Assembly (NCBI GenBank): GCA_963850915.1
Contig: CAWKND010000007.1
Location: 164,523-228,522 of the forward strand
Direction of reading: 5' to 3'
Source: CAVTWH01 sp963850915
Lineage (GTDB): Bacteria; Actinomycetota; Actinomycetes; Mycobacteriales; Micromonosporaceae
DNA length: 64,000 bases
A model generated the notes under the pieces. The model saw nothing but the letters and a program-made list of their open reading frames with translations, had not been told where the DNA came from and ran no database searches. The translations under genes were made by a program, and so were the position numbers. Position 1 is the stretch's first letter, and each line of letters opens with the position of its first letter. Below are positions 45,385 through 53,568 of the stretch, in pieces.

Positions 45385-47631
45385 ATGAAAGCCCTCGCCC
45401 AATGGTCGTTCCGCCACCGATGGATCGTGCTCGCTCTATGGCTGATTGCCCTGGTCGGCGTCCGCGCTGTGGACATGTCCACCGGGGCCGCGTACAGCGA
45501 CAAATTCCAGCCACCTGGCACCGACAGCACCCGCGTGCAGCAGATGCTCGAGGCTGCCTCGCCCAGCGCCGGCGGCGACATCTCTCGCATCGTCTTCGCC
45601 ACGACCGCCGGCAAATTGACCGACGCCGGCAACCGCGCACGGATCGAAGCCACCCTGGCTTCCGTCGCCCACCTGCCACACGTCGTATCGGTCACCTCGC
45701 CCTTCGAACCGCAGGCGCACGACCAGATCGCCGATAACGGCCGGATCGGCTACGCGACCCTCCAGTTCGACCAATTGGCGGAGGACCTTCCCAGCGACGC
45801 CGTCGGTACCGTCATCGACACCGCCCGTTCCCACGGCGGCGACGGGCTGCAGGTTGAACTCGGCGGCGACGCCATCTCCCAGCAAGCCCCGCCCAGCCTC
45901 GGCGGCCTCGGGTTCGGACTGATCGCCGCCGCGATCGTTCTCTTCCTTGCCTTCGGCTCGCTGGTGGCGACAGGACTTCCACTGGCGACAGCCATCGTCT
46001 CGGTCGGCACCAGCCTCGGCGTCATCGACATCCTGTCCAACTCCATGGCGATGCCCACCTTCACCACTCAGCTCGCCAGCCTCATCGGGCTCGGCGTAGG
46101 CATCGACTACGCCATGTTCGTCGTCAGCAGGTACCGCTTCGGCCTACTCAAGGGCGACACCCCTGAACAAGCCACCGTCACCGCGGTCAACACCTCGGGT
46201 CGCGCCGTCCTCTTCGCAGGCATCACCGTCTGCATCGCGTTGCTGGGCATGTTCGCCATCGGACTGACCGTCTTCAACGGCGTCGCGGTGGGGGCGAGCA
46301 TCGCCGTGATCGTCACCGCGGCGGCCGCGCTCACTCTCCAACCGGCGCTGCTCAGCCTCTTCGGTACCCGGGTGCTCTCGCGCCGCGTCCGGCGCCAGTT
46401 CGCCGGCGGGAGCCCGGTCGCCACCACGAGCCGGATGTGGACGCGCTGGGCCGCAGGGCTGCGGCACCGCCCCGTGCTGCACGCCGTCGTAGGACTCGTC
46501 ATCATCGCCGCCTTGGCCATCCCGTTCCTTTCGCTCCGGCTCGGTTTCTCCGACGCCGGCAACGAGCCGACCGCCGACACCAGCCGACGCGCCTACGACC
46601 TGATCGCCGAGGGATTCGGCCCCGGCTTCAACGGACCCCTGGTCCTCGTCGCCGACCGCGCGGACCCAGACGCCGTCAGCCATTTCCAGACCGTCCTGTC
46701 GGATCTCGCTCAGACTCCCGGCGTCGCAAAGGTCGGCCCGCCGAACTCGATCGGCTCCGGTCCCGACGCGATCCAGGTCGCCCAGCTGATTCCCACCACC
46801 GCGCCGCAGGACCAGGCCACCACCGACCTGGTGAAGCATCTGCGCCACGACGTCGTACCGCAAGCCACAGCCGGTACTGACATCCACGTCCGCATTGGCG
46901 GCGTGACCGCTGTCAACGTGGACTTCTCCCACACGATCTCCCAGCACCTGGCACTCTTCATCGGCCTGGTGATTGCGCTCTCGTTCATCCTGCTCGCCGC
47001 GGTTTTCCGAAGCCTGCTCGTCCCGCTGCTCGCTGCGGTGATGAACCTGCTCTCGGTCGGCGCCGCGTTCGGCGTCATCACCGCCGTCTTCGAGAAGGGC
47101 TGGGGCAAGAGCCTCATCGGATTGGGGTCGACCGGCCCGGTGGAGCCCTTCATCCCGGTGATCGTCTTCGCGATCCTCTTCGGACTCTCGATGGACTACG
47201 AGGTGTTCCTGGTGGCGCGCATGCACGAGATCTGGCAGCGCACCCGCAACCATCGCGCAGCGGTGACCGACGGTCTGGCCGAGACCGGACGCATCATCAC
47301 CGCTGCCGCCGCCATCATGATCTGCGTCTTCGCCGCATTCGTCCTCGGCGACAACCGAGTCATCAAACTCTTCGGACTCGGACTGGCGAGCGCAGTCCTG
47401 ATCGATGCGCTGATCGTGCGCACGCTCATCATGCCCGCGATCATGCTGTTGCTCGGCCGCGCGACCTGGGCGATGCCCGCCGTACTGAACCGATTCCTGC
47501 CGCGTCTCAACGTCGAAGGCGACGGCGTCCAGCAGCGGGGCAATCCCGAACTGGTCCCCGGCGAGGACCCGCCGGCGCAACTCCGAGGCCTGACGACGGC
47601 CGGGTCATCCTGGACCCACCGGGACGGTTGA
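45385..47631 (+). CDS. MMPL/RND family lipid or drug exporter
   Basis: A 748-residue exporter of the MMPL family, 12 membrane helices in two halves. The N-terminus MKALAQWSFRHRWIVLALWL is helix 1; the first porter loop includes RIVFATTAGKL; GLGVGIDYAMFVVSRYRFGL in helix 4-5 and FGLSMDYEVFLVARMHEIWQ in the second half are family signatures with the conserved Asp-Tyr of the proton relay. The second MMPL domain ends ATWAMPAVLNRFLPRL. ATG 45385 gives the proper start; the ribosome site is weak. Exports lipids, siderophores or antibiotics; the cargo is unknown. Convergent with TetR gene at 47818 and ended by a long hairpin. Confidence 0.9.
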   Translation: MKALAQWSFRHRWIVLALWLIALVGVRAVDMSTGAAYSDKFQPPGTDSTRVQQMLEAASPSAGGDISRIVFATTAGKLTDAGNRARIEATLASVAHLPHVVSVTSPFEPQAHDQIADNGRIGYATLQFDQLAEDLPSDAVGTVIDTARSHGGDGLQVELGGDAISQQAPPSLGGLGFGLIAAAIVLFLAFGSLVATGLPLATAIVSVGTSLGVIDILSNSMAMPTFTTQLASLIGLGVGIDYAMFVVSRYRFGLLKGDTPEQATVTAVNTSGRAVLFAGITVCIALLGMFAIGLTVFNGVAVGASIAVIVTAAAALTLQPALLSLFGTRVLSRRVRRQFAGGSPVATTSRMWTRWAAGLRHRPVLHAVVGLVIIAALAIPFLSLRLGFSDAGNEPTADTSRRAYDLIAEGFGPGFNGPLVLVADRADPDAVSHFQTVLSDLAQTPGVAKVGPPNSIGSGPDAIQVAQLIPTTAPQDQATTDLVKHLRHDVVPQATAGTDIHVRIGGVTAVNVDFSHTISQHLALFIGLVIALSFILLAAVFRSLLVPLLAAVMNLLSVGAAFGVITAVFEKGWGKSLIGLGSTGPVEPFIPVIVFAILFGLSMDYEVFLVARMHEIWQRTRNHRAAVTDGLAETGRIITAAAAIMICVFAAFVLGDNRVIKLFGLGLASAVLIDALIVRTLIMPAIMLLLGRATWAMPAVLNRFLPRLNVEGDGVQQRGNPELVPGEDPPAQLRGLTTAGSSWTHRDG

Positions 47632-47647
47632 GCACGAGTCAGGTGCC

Positions 47648-47684
47648 GTCGGCGGTCCGCGAGCCCCGCTCGTGGACCGCCGAC
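47648..47684. terminator. Bidirectional hairpin terminator between MMPL and TetR genes
   Basis: GTCGGCGGTCCGCGAG and CTCGTGGACCGCCGAC form a 16-base stem with one G-T pair around CCCCG. It lies 17 bases after the MMPL stop, in the convergent space. Confidence 0.75.
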
Positions 47685-47817
47685 TCGGTCCGCCTGTCGC
47701 CGCGGCTGGCGCCACGGAAGTTGCTGCTCGCCGCATTTCCTAGGCCCAAACTTCCGGCTCCCGGCCAGCGTTGGCGCGCGAGCGTGCGAAACACAAATCC
47801 ACGCTGAGCGGGCGGCT

Positions 47818-48453
47818 TCACGCGACGGTCCCAGCCGTCGGCGGCGGCGGGGCAAAGGCGCCAAGCACGGTCGAGACCAGATACCAGCCCGCGTCGTCAC
47901 CGTCGAGGCGTCCGGCCTCAACCTCGTCGGCAGCAGCGTGAACCAGGTTGAGAGCGACCGTCGCCAGCCACTCCGCAGGCAGGGTGTCGGCGAACGCTCC
48001 GGCGGCACGGCCGCGCTCGATGAGCCCCATCACCCGCTTCATGATGCGTTCGTGCGCGGCCGTGATCCGTTCGGGTGGGAGCTCGCGCCGGGCCGCCTCA
48101 AGGATGCGCCGGAACTGCTCGACAATCCGCCACGCCGTACTGACCAGCCGCGCCAGCGCCTCGACGGGGTCACCGGAGAGCTCGACGTCGTCGAGAACAA
48201 CGTCGGCATTCAATATCGTCTCCTGGAAGGCTGCCTCCACCAGTTCGGCCCGCGAGCGGAAGCATCCGTAGAGGGTGATCCGACCGACACCCGCCTCCGC
48301 AGCGATGTCGGCGAGGCTCGCCGCTGGATCACGCCGCAGGCAGATCACGGCGGCGCCGAGGATCGCCGACATGTTGCGGTGGCCGTTGGCGGGCCGCGAC
48401 CGTCCCTCACTGATTGCGCTGCTGGTCACGCAGGTCTCCATCAACTTGAACAT
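47818..48453 (-). CDS. TetR family transcriptional regulator
   Basis: A 211-residue repressor from ATG 48453. The HTH is at residues 25-75: ILGAAVICLRRDPAASLADI, AAEAGVGRITLYGCFRSRAE. The C-terminal ligand domain has FRRILEAARRELPPERITAA and WLATVALNLVHAAADEVEAG. A longer frame to 48489 would include the operator-like TGTACGAGTA, so the inner ATG is preferred, with a leaderless or near-leaderless message. Divergent from the membrane protein/multicopper oxidase pair, whose upstream region carries more copies of the same motif. Likely autoregulating and repressing that pair. Confidence 0.85.
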   Translation of the reverse strand: MFKLMETCVTSSAISEGRSRPANGHRNMSAILGAAVICLRRDPAASLADIAAEAGVGRITLYGCFRSRAELVEAAFQETILNADVVLDDVELSGDPVEALARLVSTAWRIVEQFRRILEAARRELPPERITAAHERIMKRVMGLIERGRAAGAFADTLPAEWLATVALNLVHAAADEVEAGRLDGDDAGWYLVSTVLGAFAPPPPTAGTVA

Positions 48454-48456
48454 GGA

Positions 48457-48765
48457 TGTACGAGTAATGCCACTGTAGACACCACTCACCCACTTGCACG
48501 AGCCGCTGAGCCGAGCAGCGCTGTCCGTCGCGGGCGAACCGAGGTTGGTGACTGTTCATCCTGGCCGGACACCGAGACCCGGTGTCCTACCTGTCCTGCC
48601 GCGGGCGTTGCGACTCCGAAGCGGCGTGCGGCAGGCGGTCACCTCTCGGTAGCGAATCGCTCCGCATCCACAACCGTAGTGACGCGACTCACGAACTAAT
48701 TCGTACACCGATGTTTGAATAGCCCTCGTCGTCAACCTAGCCTAGCTCGTACACGTATATACGAG
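48457..48765. promoter_or_regulatory. Three operator-like TCGTACA motifs between TetR gene and oxidase operon
   Basis: The motif occurs at 48457-48469 (minus strand CATTACTCGTACA), 48698-48710 (aattcgtacaccg) and 48746-48765 (ctcgtacacgtatatacgag). The last is nearly palindromic, with CTCGTA and TACGAG arms exact. The first copy touches the TetR start, the last lies 33 bases before the membrane-protein GTG. The rest of the 344-base gap holds no gene. Confidence 0.55.
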
Positions 48766-48797
48766 TACGTGGTTGGCGCGTCGGTGAGGAGCGCAGG

Positions 48798-49325
48798 GTG
48801 GGTGTGCACTCAGTACGAGATCGGCCGCCGCGATTTTGTCGCGCCGGCCACGTCGACGAGGCCGGCGACAACACTCCGCGGGTGCTGCATTCCGTGCGGC
48901 CGGAGCACGCCGAGAATTCGCCGTACGTGTGGCGTTGGCCGCCTGTGCTGTGCCGCGTCACCACGGCTGCTCTGGCGCTGCTCGGGGTGGCCCAGACCGT
49001 TGTCGCCGGGAGCTTCCTGAGCGGTCACTACGACGCGCTGCGGATACACCTGGTGCTGGCCATGGTGATGGTCGGCGTCTCGGTGGCGCAGGCCGTCGGG
49101 GTGGTGCAGCTACACCTTTCGGGCGGGCCCCGATCGGTACTGGTCGCAGGTCTGCTGCTGCTCCTGCTGCTGGCGGGGCAGATCGCGCTCGGGATGGCTC
49201 GGGTCGTTGGTGTGCACACGCCGATCGGAGTACTGGTGGTGGTTGTCATCGTGCAGCTCACCGCGGCGGTGTGGCGCCGCCGATCACCCGCGCGGGTGCC
49301 GGCAGCCGGGCGGGTACTGCGGTGA
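48798..49325 (+). CDS. Four-helix membrane protein coupled to multicopper oxidase
   Basis: A 175-residue protein: about 48 hydrophilic residues, then four membrane helices (VTTAALALLGVAQTVVAGSF, HLVLAMVMVGVSVAQAVGVV, SVLVAGLLLLLLLAGQIALG, TPIGVLVVVVIVQLTAAVWR). The helix-2 and helix-4 entries carry His (IHLVL, VHTPIG), as in small heme- or copper-binding membrane proteins. GTG 48798 has AGGAG 8 bases upstream. Its stop overlaps the oxidase start (GTGA). It may anchor or pass electrons to the oxidase; no family is recognised. Confidence 0.75.
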   Translation: MGVHSVRDRPPRFCRAGHVDEAGDNTPRVLHSVRPEHAENSPYVWRWPPVLCRVTTAALALLGVAQTVVAGSFLSGHYDALRIHLVLAMVMVGVSVAQAVGVVQLHLSGGPRSVLVAGLLLLLLLAGQIALGMARVVGVHTPIGVLVVVVIVQLTAAVWRRRSPARVPAAGRVLR

Positions 49326-50875
49326 ATCGGCGCGGTGTACTGCGGATCGGTGCGGCCGCGGTGGGAGTCGGCGCGGTGGGAGCCGGCCTGCCGTTCGCTG
49401 GCCGGCTGCTCGGCCCCGGCCAGCCCGGGCACCTGCTACGCAGCCGGGCCCGACTACCCGCGCCGTACCAGGTCGAATTGCCGGTACCCGCTCAGCTCGC
49501 CCCGGTGCGGGACGATGCGGACGGATACTACTTCGAGATCACACAGCAGGTGGCACAGCTACGCATCCTGCCCGGCCTGACCACGCCCGCGTGGACGTAC
49601 AACGGAACGTTCCCCGGGCCAACACTGGTGTCGCACACGAGCGGACGCACGGTGGTGCGGCACCGCAACGAACTTCCCGACCCGGTAGTGGTCCACTTGC
49701 ACGGCGGGCACACGCCGATGGAGAGCGACGGGTACCCGATCGACCTGATCCTGCCGGCCTCCGGTGCCAGGGACAGCGGGTCGGACCTGGGCGACGCGAT
49801 GGGATCCATGGGTGATACCGGCGACACGGTGGTGGGCGAGCGCACCTACACGTATCCGATGCATCAGCGGGGGGCGACGCTCTGGTACCACGACCACCGG
49901 ATGGGGCACACCGGTCTAGCGGTGTGGCGCGGACTGGCCGGCTTCCATCTTGTCCACGACGTCACGGAGACGAGTCTGCGACTACCACAAGGGGAGCGGG
50001 ACATCCCGCTGATGATCACCGACCGGTCCTTCGCGGAGGACGGCTCCTTCCTGTACCCGCAGGCGAGTGACGGCGGTGTCACCCGCGCGTACATGGACGG
50101 GGTTCTCGGTGACGTGATTCTGGTCAACGGTGCGCCGTGGCCGGTGCTGCACACCGATCCGGCCCGGTACCGGCTGCGTCTGCTCAATGCCTCCAACGCT
50201 CGCCGGTACCGGCTGGAGCTGGATCCCCAGCCGCCCGGCGGCGCGGCACTCGTACAGGTCGGCAGCGACGGAGGGTTGCTCACCCATCCTGTTGCGCACG
50301 ACAGCCTGGAGATCGCCCCGGCGGAGCGCTTCGACGTGGTGGTCGACTTCTCCCGCTATCCGGCGGGTACCGGGGTCCGGCTGGTCAACCGGCTCGGCTC
50401 AGCCGGTACCGCCGAGGTGATGCGCTTCGACGTCACCGGCACCGACCGCGCCGACGATTCGGGGGTTCCGGCCACCCTGGCCGCAGTCGCGCAACTCAAC
50501 CCGGAAAGTGCCGTGACGACGCGGACCTTCGCCTTCCGGCGGGGCCGCGGCGGCATCTGGAGCATCAACAATCTCGGCTACCAGCCGGGTCGCGCACTGG
50601 CCCGGCCACGGCTGGACGAGGTGGAGGTATGGCGGTTCGTCACCGACCTGCACCACCCGGTCCATGTGCACCTCAACCACTTCCAGGTGCTGTCCCGCAA
50701 CGGCCGCTCGCCCGGCCCGTACGACGCCGGGTGGAAGGACACCGTCGACGTCCGCCCGACCGAGGCGGTGGAGGTGCTGGTCCGGTTCACTGACTACGCC
50801 GGCACTTTCCTGCTGCACTGCCACAACCTCGAGCACGAGGACATGGCGATGATGGCCGACTTCGTCACCAGCTGA
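49322..50875 (+). CDS. Multicopper oxidase, exported (CotA/bilirubin-oxidase-like)
   Basis: A 517-residue oxidase with a Tat-like signal (NRRGVLRIGAAAVGVGAVGA). All four copper-ligand clusters are visible: VVVHLHGGHTPM (type 2/3), ATLWYHDHRMGHTGLA, HPVHVHLNHFQV and FLLHCHNLEHEDMAMM. The last has the Cys of type 1 copper with Met as axial ligand. Three cupredoxin domains follow, of normal length. GTG 49322 overlaps the membrane-protein stop. It oxidises phenolics, metals or tetrapyrroles outside the membrane, reducing oxygen to water. Probably under TetR control with its partner. Confidence 0.92.
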   Translation: MNRRGVLRIGAAAVGVGAVGAGLPFAGRLLGPGQPGHLLRSRARLPAPYQVELPVPAQLAPVRDDADGYYFEITQQVAQLRILPGLTTPAWTYNGTFPGPTLVSHTSGRTVVRHRNELPDPVVVHLHGGHTPMESDGYPIDLILPASGARDSGSDLGDAMGSMGDTGDTVVGERTYTYPMHQRGATLWYHDHRMGHTGLAVWRGLAGFHLVHDVTETSLRLPQGERDIPLMITDRSFAEDGSFLYPQASDGGVTRAYMDGVLGDVILVNGAPWPVLHTDPARYRLRLLNASNARRYRLELDPQPPGGAALVQVGSDGGLLTHPVAHDSLEIAPAERFDVVVDFSRYPAGTGVRLVNRLGSAGTAEVMRFDVTGTDRADDSGVPATLAAVAQLNPESAVTTRTFAFRRGRGGIWSINNLGYQPGRALARPRLDEVEVWRFVTDLHHPVHVHLNHFQVLSRNGRSPGPYDAGWKDTVDVRPTEAVEVLVRFTDYAGTFLLHCHNLEHEDMAMMADFVTS

Positions 50876-51093
50876 CCGATGGATCAGCCAGGAGAATGCC
50901 AACCATGAGGATCGCCCTCGGGTGTGCGACGCCGTGGCGTCGGCGATCGGCTCCCGCGTCGGGCGGCTGCTTCCCAGGCGTGGCAAGGCCGTGCGCTGTA
51001 CCGGGTGGGTCAACGGGGATTGTCGTCGCGGAGTACGTCGGCCAGGTACTCCGCGACTGCGCGAAGTACTCGACCCCCACGGCGCGGAGCGCG

Positions 51094-51429
51094 TCACGCA
51101 GGGGAATGCAGGCACCAGGCAGCCGGCGGCAGCGCGGGCGCGCGAAGCGTGTCGACCACCACCGGGCTGAGGAGTTCCGCGTAGCGGCGTAGGGCCGGCG
51201 CTCCCACCACCCGGGCCACCGCCTCCGTTGTGCCGATCTTGGCGTTGGCCTCCGGAAGGTCCGGCTTCGCCACGAAGATCGGGAAGAACGCGTGGTACGC
51301 GAGGCCGAAGCCCACGCCGAGTACGCCGGTGAGGAACGCGATGAGGTACAGCTCCCAGAGCCGGACGTGCCCGAACCAGGCGGTGACCAGATCCACCGAA
51401 AACTTTTCGGCAGCCTGACCGCCTGGCAC
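51094..51429 (-). CDS. Small membrane protein of unknown function
   Basis: An 111-residue minus-strand frame from GTG 51429. Residues 13-50 form one or two helices (LWELYLIAFLTGVLGVGFGL, AYHAFFPIFVA), followed by a helical region KPDLPEANAKIGTTEAVARV and RRYAELLSPVVVDTLR. The residue mix fits a real protein and differs from the shadows around it. The ribosome site is weak. It has no homologous family that I recognise. The 200 bases between it and the oxidase stop hold nothing clear. Confidence 0.45.
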   Translation of the reverse strand: MPGGQAAEKFSVDLVTAWFGHVRLWELYLIAFLTGVLGVGFGLAYHAFFPIFVAKPDLPEANAKIGTTEAVARVVGAPALRRYAELLSPVVVDTLRAPALPPAAWCLHSPA

Positions 51430-51614
51430 TCTGCGCGTACCGCAATGCCCGCACCGGTCCCTATTTTTGCATGGGAATCGTCAGACCTTGACATTCGTCG
51501 ATGGAGCTGGCTATGGTCCGAAAGCCTTTTCGGAGCCGCGCCAGCTGTCCACACCGAGGCGAACTCCCCGGTCTGGCCGGCAAAGCAGCGACACACCCCA
51601 GAGCGAGGTACGAG

Positions 51615-53321
51615 GTGCACAAACGAACTCTGGCGGCGGTCACCGCCGCCACCATGTTGGTCAGTGGCGCGGTGACTGCCGCGCTCGTTGGCGACGCGGG
51701 CGCGGCGACCGCGGCGACGACGCTGGTGGTCAACGCCGGCAGCACGTTGCGGCCCGTGACGCATGTCGCTTCCGGTTCTCTGTACGGGCTGGCGAACGAC
51801 TCAACCCCAGCCGACCAGTACGTCACCCCGTTGCACCCCAACACTTTCGTGCAGATGGCCAAGGGCGGACATCAACAGGCGGCGGGCGATGTGAGCGTGG
51901 TGGCCGCCAAAGCGGCACGGGCCGACGCGAAGGTCGTCGACCGGCTGGCCGACTACTACGCCGGCTGGCCCTACCAGTTCAGCTGGAACAACTGGCTGAC
52001 GGTGGTGGACCAGCAGGTCGCCCAGGTACGCCCCAGCAACCTCGCGTCCTACGAGTTGTGGAACGAGCCGGACGGTACCTGGTTGTCTGCCAACGGTACG
52101 TTCAACGACTTCTGGGTCAAGACCTACCGCGAGGTCCGGGCGCACGACACAACTACGCCGATCCAGGGCCCGAGCTTCTCGGACAACATCTCCGGAATGC
52201 AGAGCTTCCTGAGCAACGCCAAGGCCACCAACACCTTGCCGGACATCATCGCCTGGCACGAGTTGGAGAACCAGTCGAAGATCGCCGGTGACGTGGCCAC
52301 GGTGACCGGGATCGAGCAGAGCCTCGGCATCAGCCCGCGCCCGATCGCCATCGAGGAGTACGCGGCCCCGTCCCAGGTCGGTATCCCGGGAGCTCTCGTC
52401 GGCTACGTCGCCAAGTTCGAACGGCTCGGCATCCACGACGCGGAATTGGCGTTCTGGAACCGATACGGTGCCCTCGGCGACCTGCTGACCGGTACCGGCG
52501 GCACGCCGAACGGGGCCTGGTGGCTGTACAAGTGGTACGGCGACATGTCCGGCAACATGCTCCAGACCACGCCACCGGCGCAGACCGGCATCGACGGCGC
52601 CGCCTCCTACGACTCGTCCACCAAGACCCTCAGCGTGATCGTCGGTGGTGGCAGCGGCGACTCGGCAGTCACCATCAACGGGCTGTCCAGCCTCTCCGGG
52701 TTCAGCGGGACCGTCAATGTGAAGCTCGAGTACACCCCGTCACCCGGCCGTACCGTGGCGGTCTCCGGGCCGACAACCGTGGGGCAGCAGAACTACTCGG
52801 TCTCCAACGGGTCAATCACGGTACCGATCTCGGGCATGAACTCCGCCTACGGGTACCACTTGGTGGTCACCGGGACGACCACCGGCAGCCAGTCGCCCTC
52901 GGCCAGCCCGACCGCGAGCCCGTCGCGTAGCCCCAGTGCCAGTGCGAGCCCCAGTGCCAGTGCGAGCCCCAGTGCCAGTGCGAGCCCCAGTGCCAGTGCC
53001 AGCAGTGGCGGCGGGGGTCGCGGGTGCAGCGCCAGCTATGCGATCGCCGGTTCCTGGGGCGGTGGTTTCCAGGGTGCGGTCACCGTCACGGCCGGCTCGT
53101 CGGCAATCAGCGGCTGGAAGGTCACCTGGACATACGCCAACGGCCAGACCATCACCTCGTACTGGAACGCCACGATCACCGGCAGCGGATCCGCGGTCGC
53201 CGCGACCAACATGAGCTACAACGGTTCACTCGCCGCGGGGAACAGTACCCAGTTCGGTTTCCTCGGAACCTGGAACAACAGCGCCAACGCCGTACCCGCC
53301 CTGACTTGCACGGCAAGCTAA
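51615..53321 (+). CDS. Secreted clan GH-A glycoside hydrolase-like enzyme with C-terminal CBM2
   Basis: A 568-residue secreted protein from GTG 51615 (AGCGAGG upstream), signal peptide ending AGA-A. The catalytic part (about 40-330) has SYELWNEPDGTWLSANGTFN with the Asn-Glu acid/base of clan GH-A, and PIAIEEYAAPSQVG with the probable nucleophile Glu. It resembles GH39-type xylosidases but assignment to a family is uncertain. A beta domain (350-450), a Ser/Pro/Ala linker built of 18-base repeats (52929-53000) and CBM2 with CSASYAIAGSWGGGFQGAVT and WTYANGQTITSYWNATITG follow. It should bind cellulose and attack plant-wall glycan. Terminator hairpin downstream. Confidence 0.87.
   Translation: MHKRTLAAVTAATMLVSGAVTAALVGDAGAATAATTLVVNAGSTLRPVTHVASGSLYGLANDSTPADQYVTPLHPNTFVQMAKGGHQQAAGDVSVVAAKAARADAKVVDRLADYYAGWPYQFSWNNWLTVVDQQVAQVRPSNLASYELWNEPDGTWLSANGTFNDFWVKTYREVRAHDTTTPIQGPSFSDNISGMQSFLSNAKATNTLPDIIAWHELENQSKIAGDVATVTGIEQSLGISPRPIAIEEYAAPSQVGIPGALVGYVAKFERLGIHDAELAFWNRYGALGDLLTGTGGTPNGAWWLYKWYGDMSGNMLQTTPPAQTGIDGAASYDSSTKTLSVIVGGGSGDSAVTINGLSSLSGFSGTVNVKLEYTPSPGRTVAVSGPTTVGQQNYSVSNGSITVPISGMNSAYGYHLVVTGTTTGSQSPSASPTASPSRSPSASASPSASASPSASASPSASASSGGGGRGCSASYAIAGSWGGGFQGAVTVTAGSSAISGWKVTWTYANGQTITSYWNATITGSGSAVAATNMSYNGSLAAGNSTQFGFLGTWNNSANAVPALTCTAS
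52929..53000. repeat. 18-base tandem repeat, four copies, encoding Ser-Pro-Ser-Ala-Ser-Ala linker
   Basis: Unit agccccagtgccagtgcg, identical in the first three copies and one base different at the last position of the fourth. It lies inside the linker between catalytic region and CBM2 and is in frame (six codons). Copy number is likely to vary between strains. Confidence 0.9.
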
Positions 53322-53335
53322 GACGACCAAACGGT

Positions 53336-53377
53336 TCCGGCAGGTACCCACCCACAAGTGTGGCGGTACCTGCCGGA
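53336..53377 (+). terminator. Hairpin terminator, 13-base perfect stem
   Basis: TCCGGCAGGTACC and GGTACCTGCCGGA pair exactly, 14 bases after the glycoside-hydrolase stop. Confidence 0.85.
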
Positions 53378-53470
53378 TCGTCCCGACCTCCGACCCGGCC
53401 ATCTTCAGGCCGCCGGCGCAACGGGCCGGTACCCAATTCCACTGATGCGGCATCCCACCCACTCGACATC

Positions 53471-53484
53471 AGGAAAGCGCTTGT
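53471..53484. promoter_or_regulatory. LacI-type operator before the CBM2 pectate-lyase gene
   Basis: aggaaagcgcttgt contains the GAAAGCGCTT core with its CG centre, as in operators of LacI-family regulators of polysaccharide-degrading genes. It is 85 bases upstream of the ATG. No LacI gene lies in this window, so control by a distant regulator is inferred. Confidence 0.45.
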
Positions 53485-53568
53485 CTAAGGTCATACGTGG
53501 GAAGCCGGGGCGACGAGTCAGGTGGCACTACGGTGCCTTCGATCGAAACCCTTGGAGTACACAGCACC

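Noticed and set aside
44742..45695. 317-codon minus-strand frame before the MMPL gene
   Set aside because: It overlaps the MMPL coding start and has no motif; the first part is in gene debris.
46144..47580. 478-codon minus-strand frame opposite the MMPL gene
   Set aside because: Shadow of the exporter gene; no motif or ribosome site.
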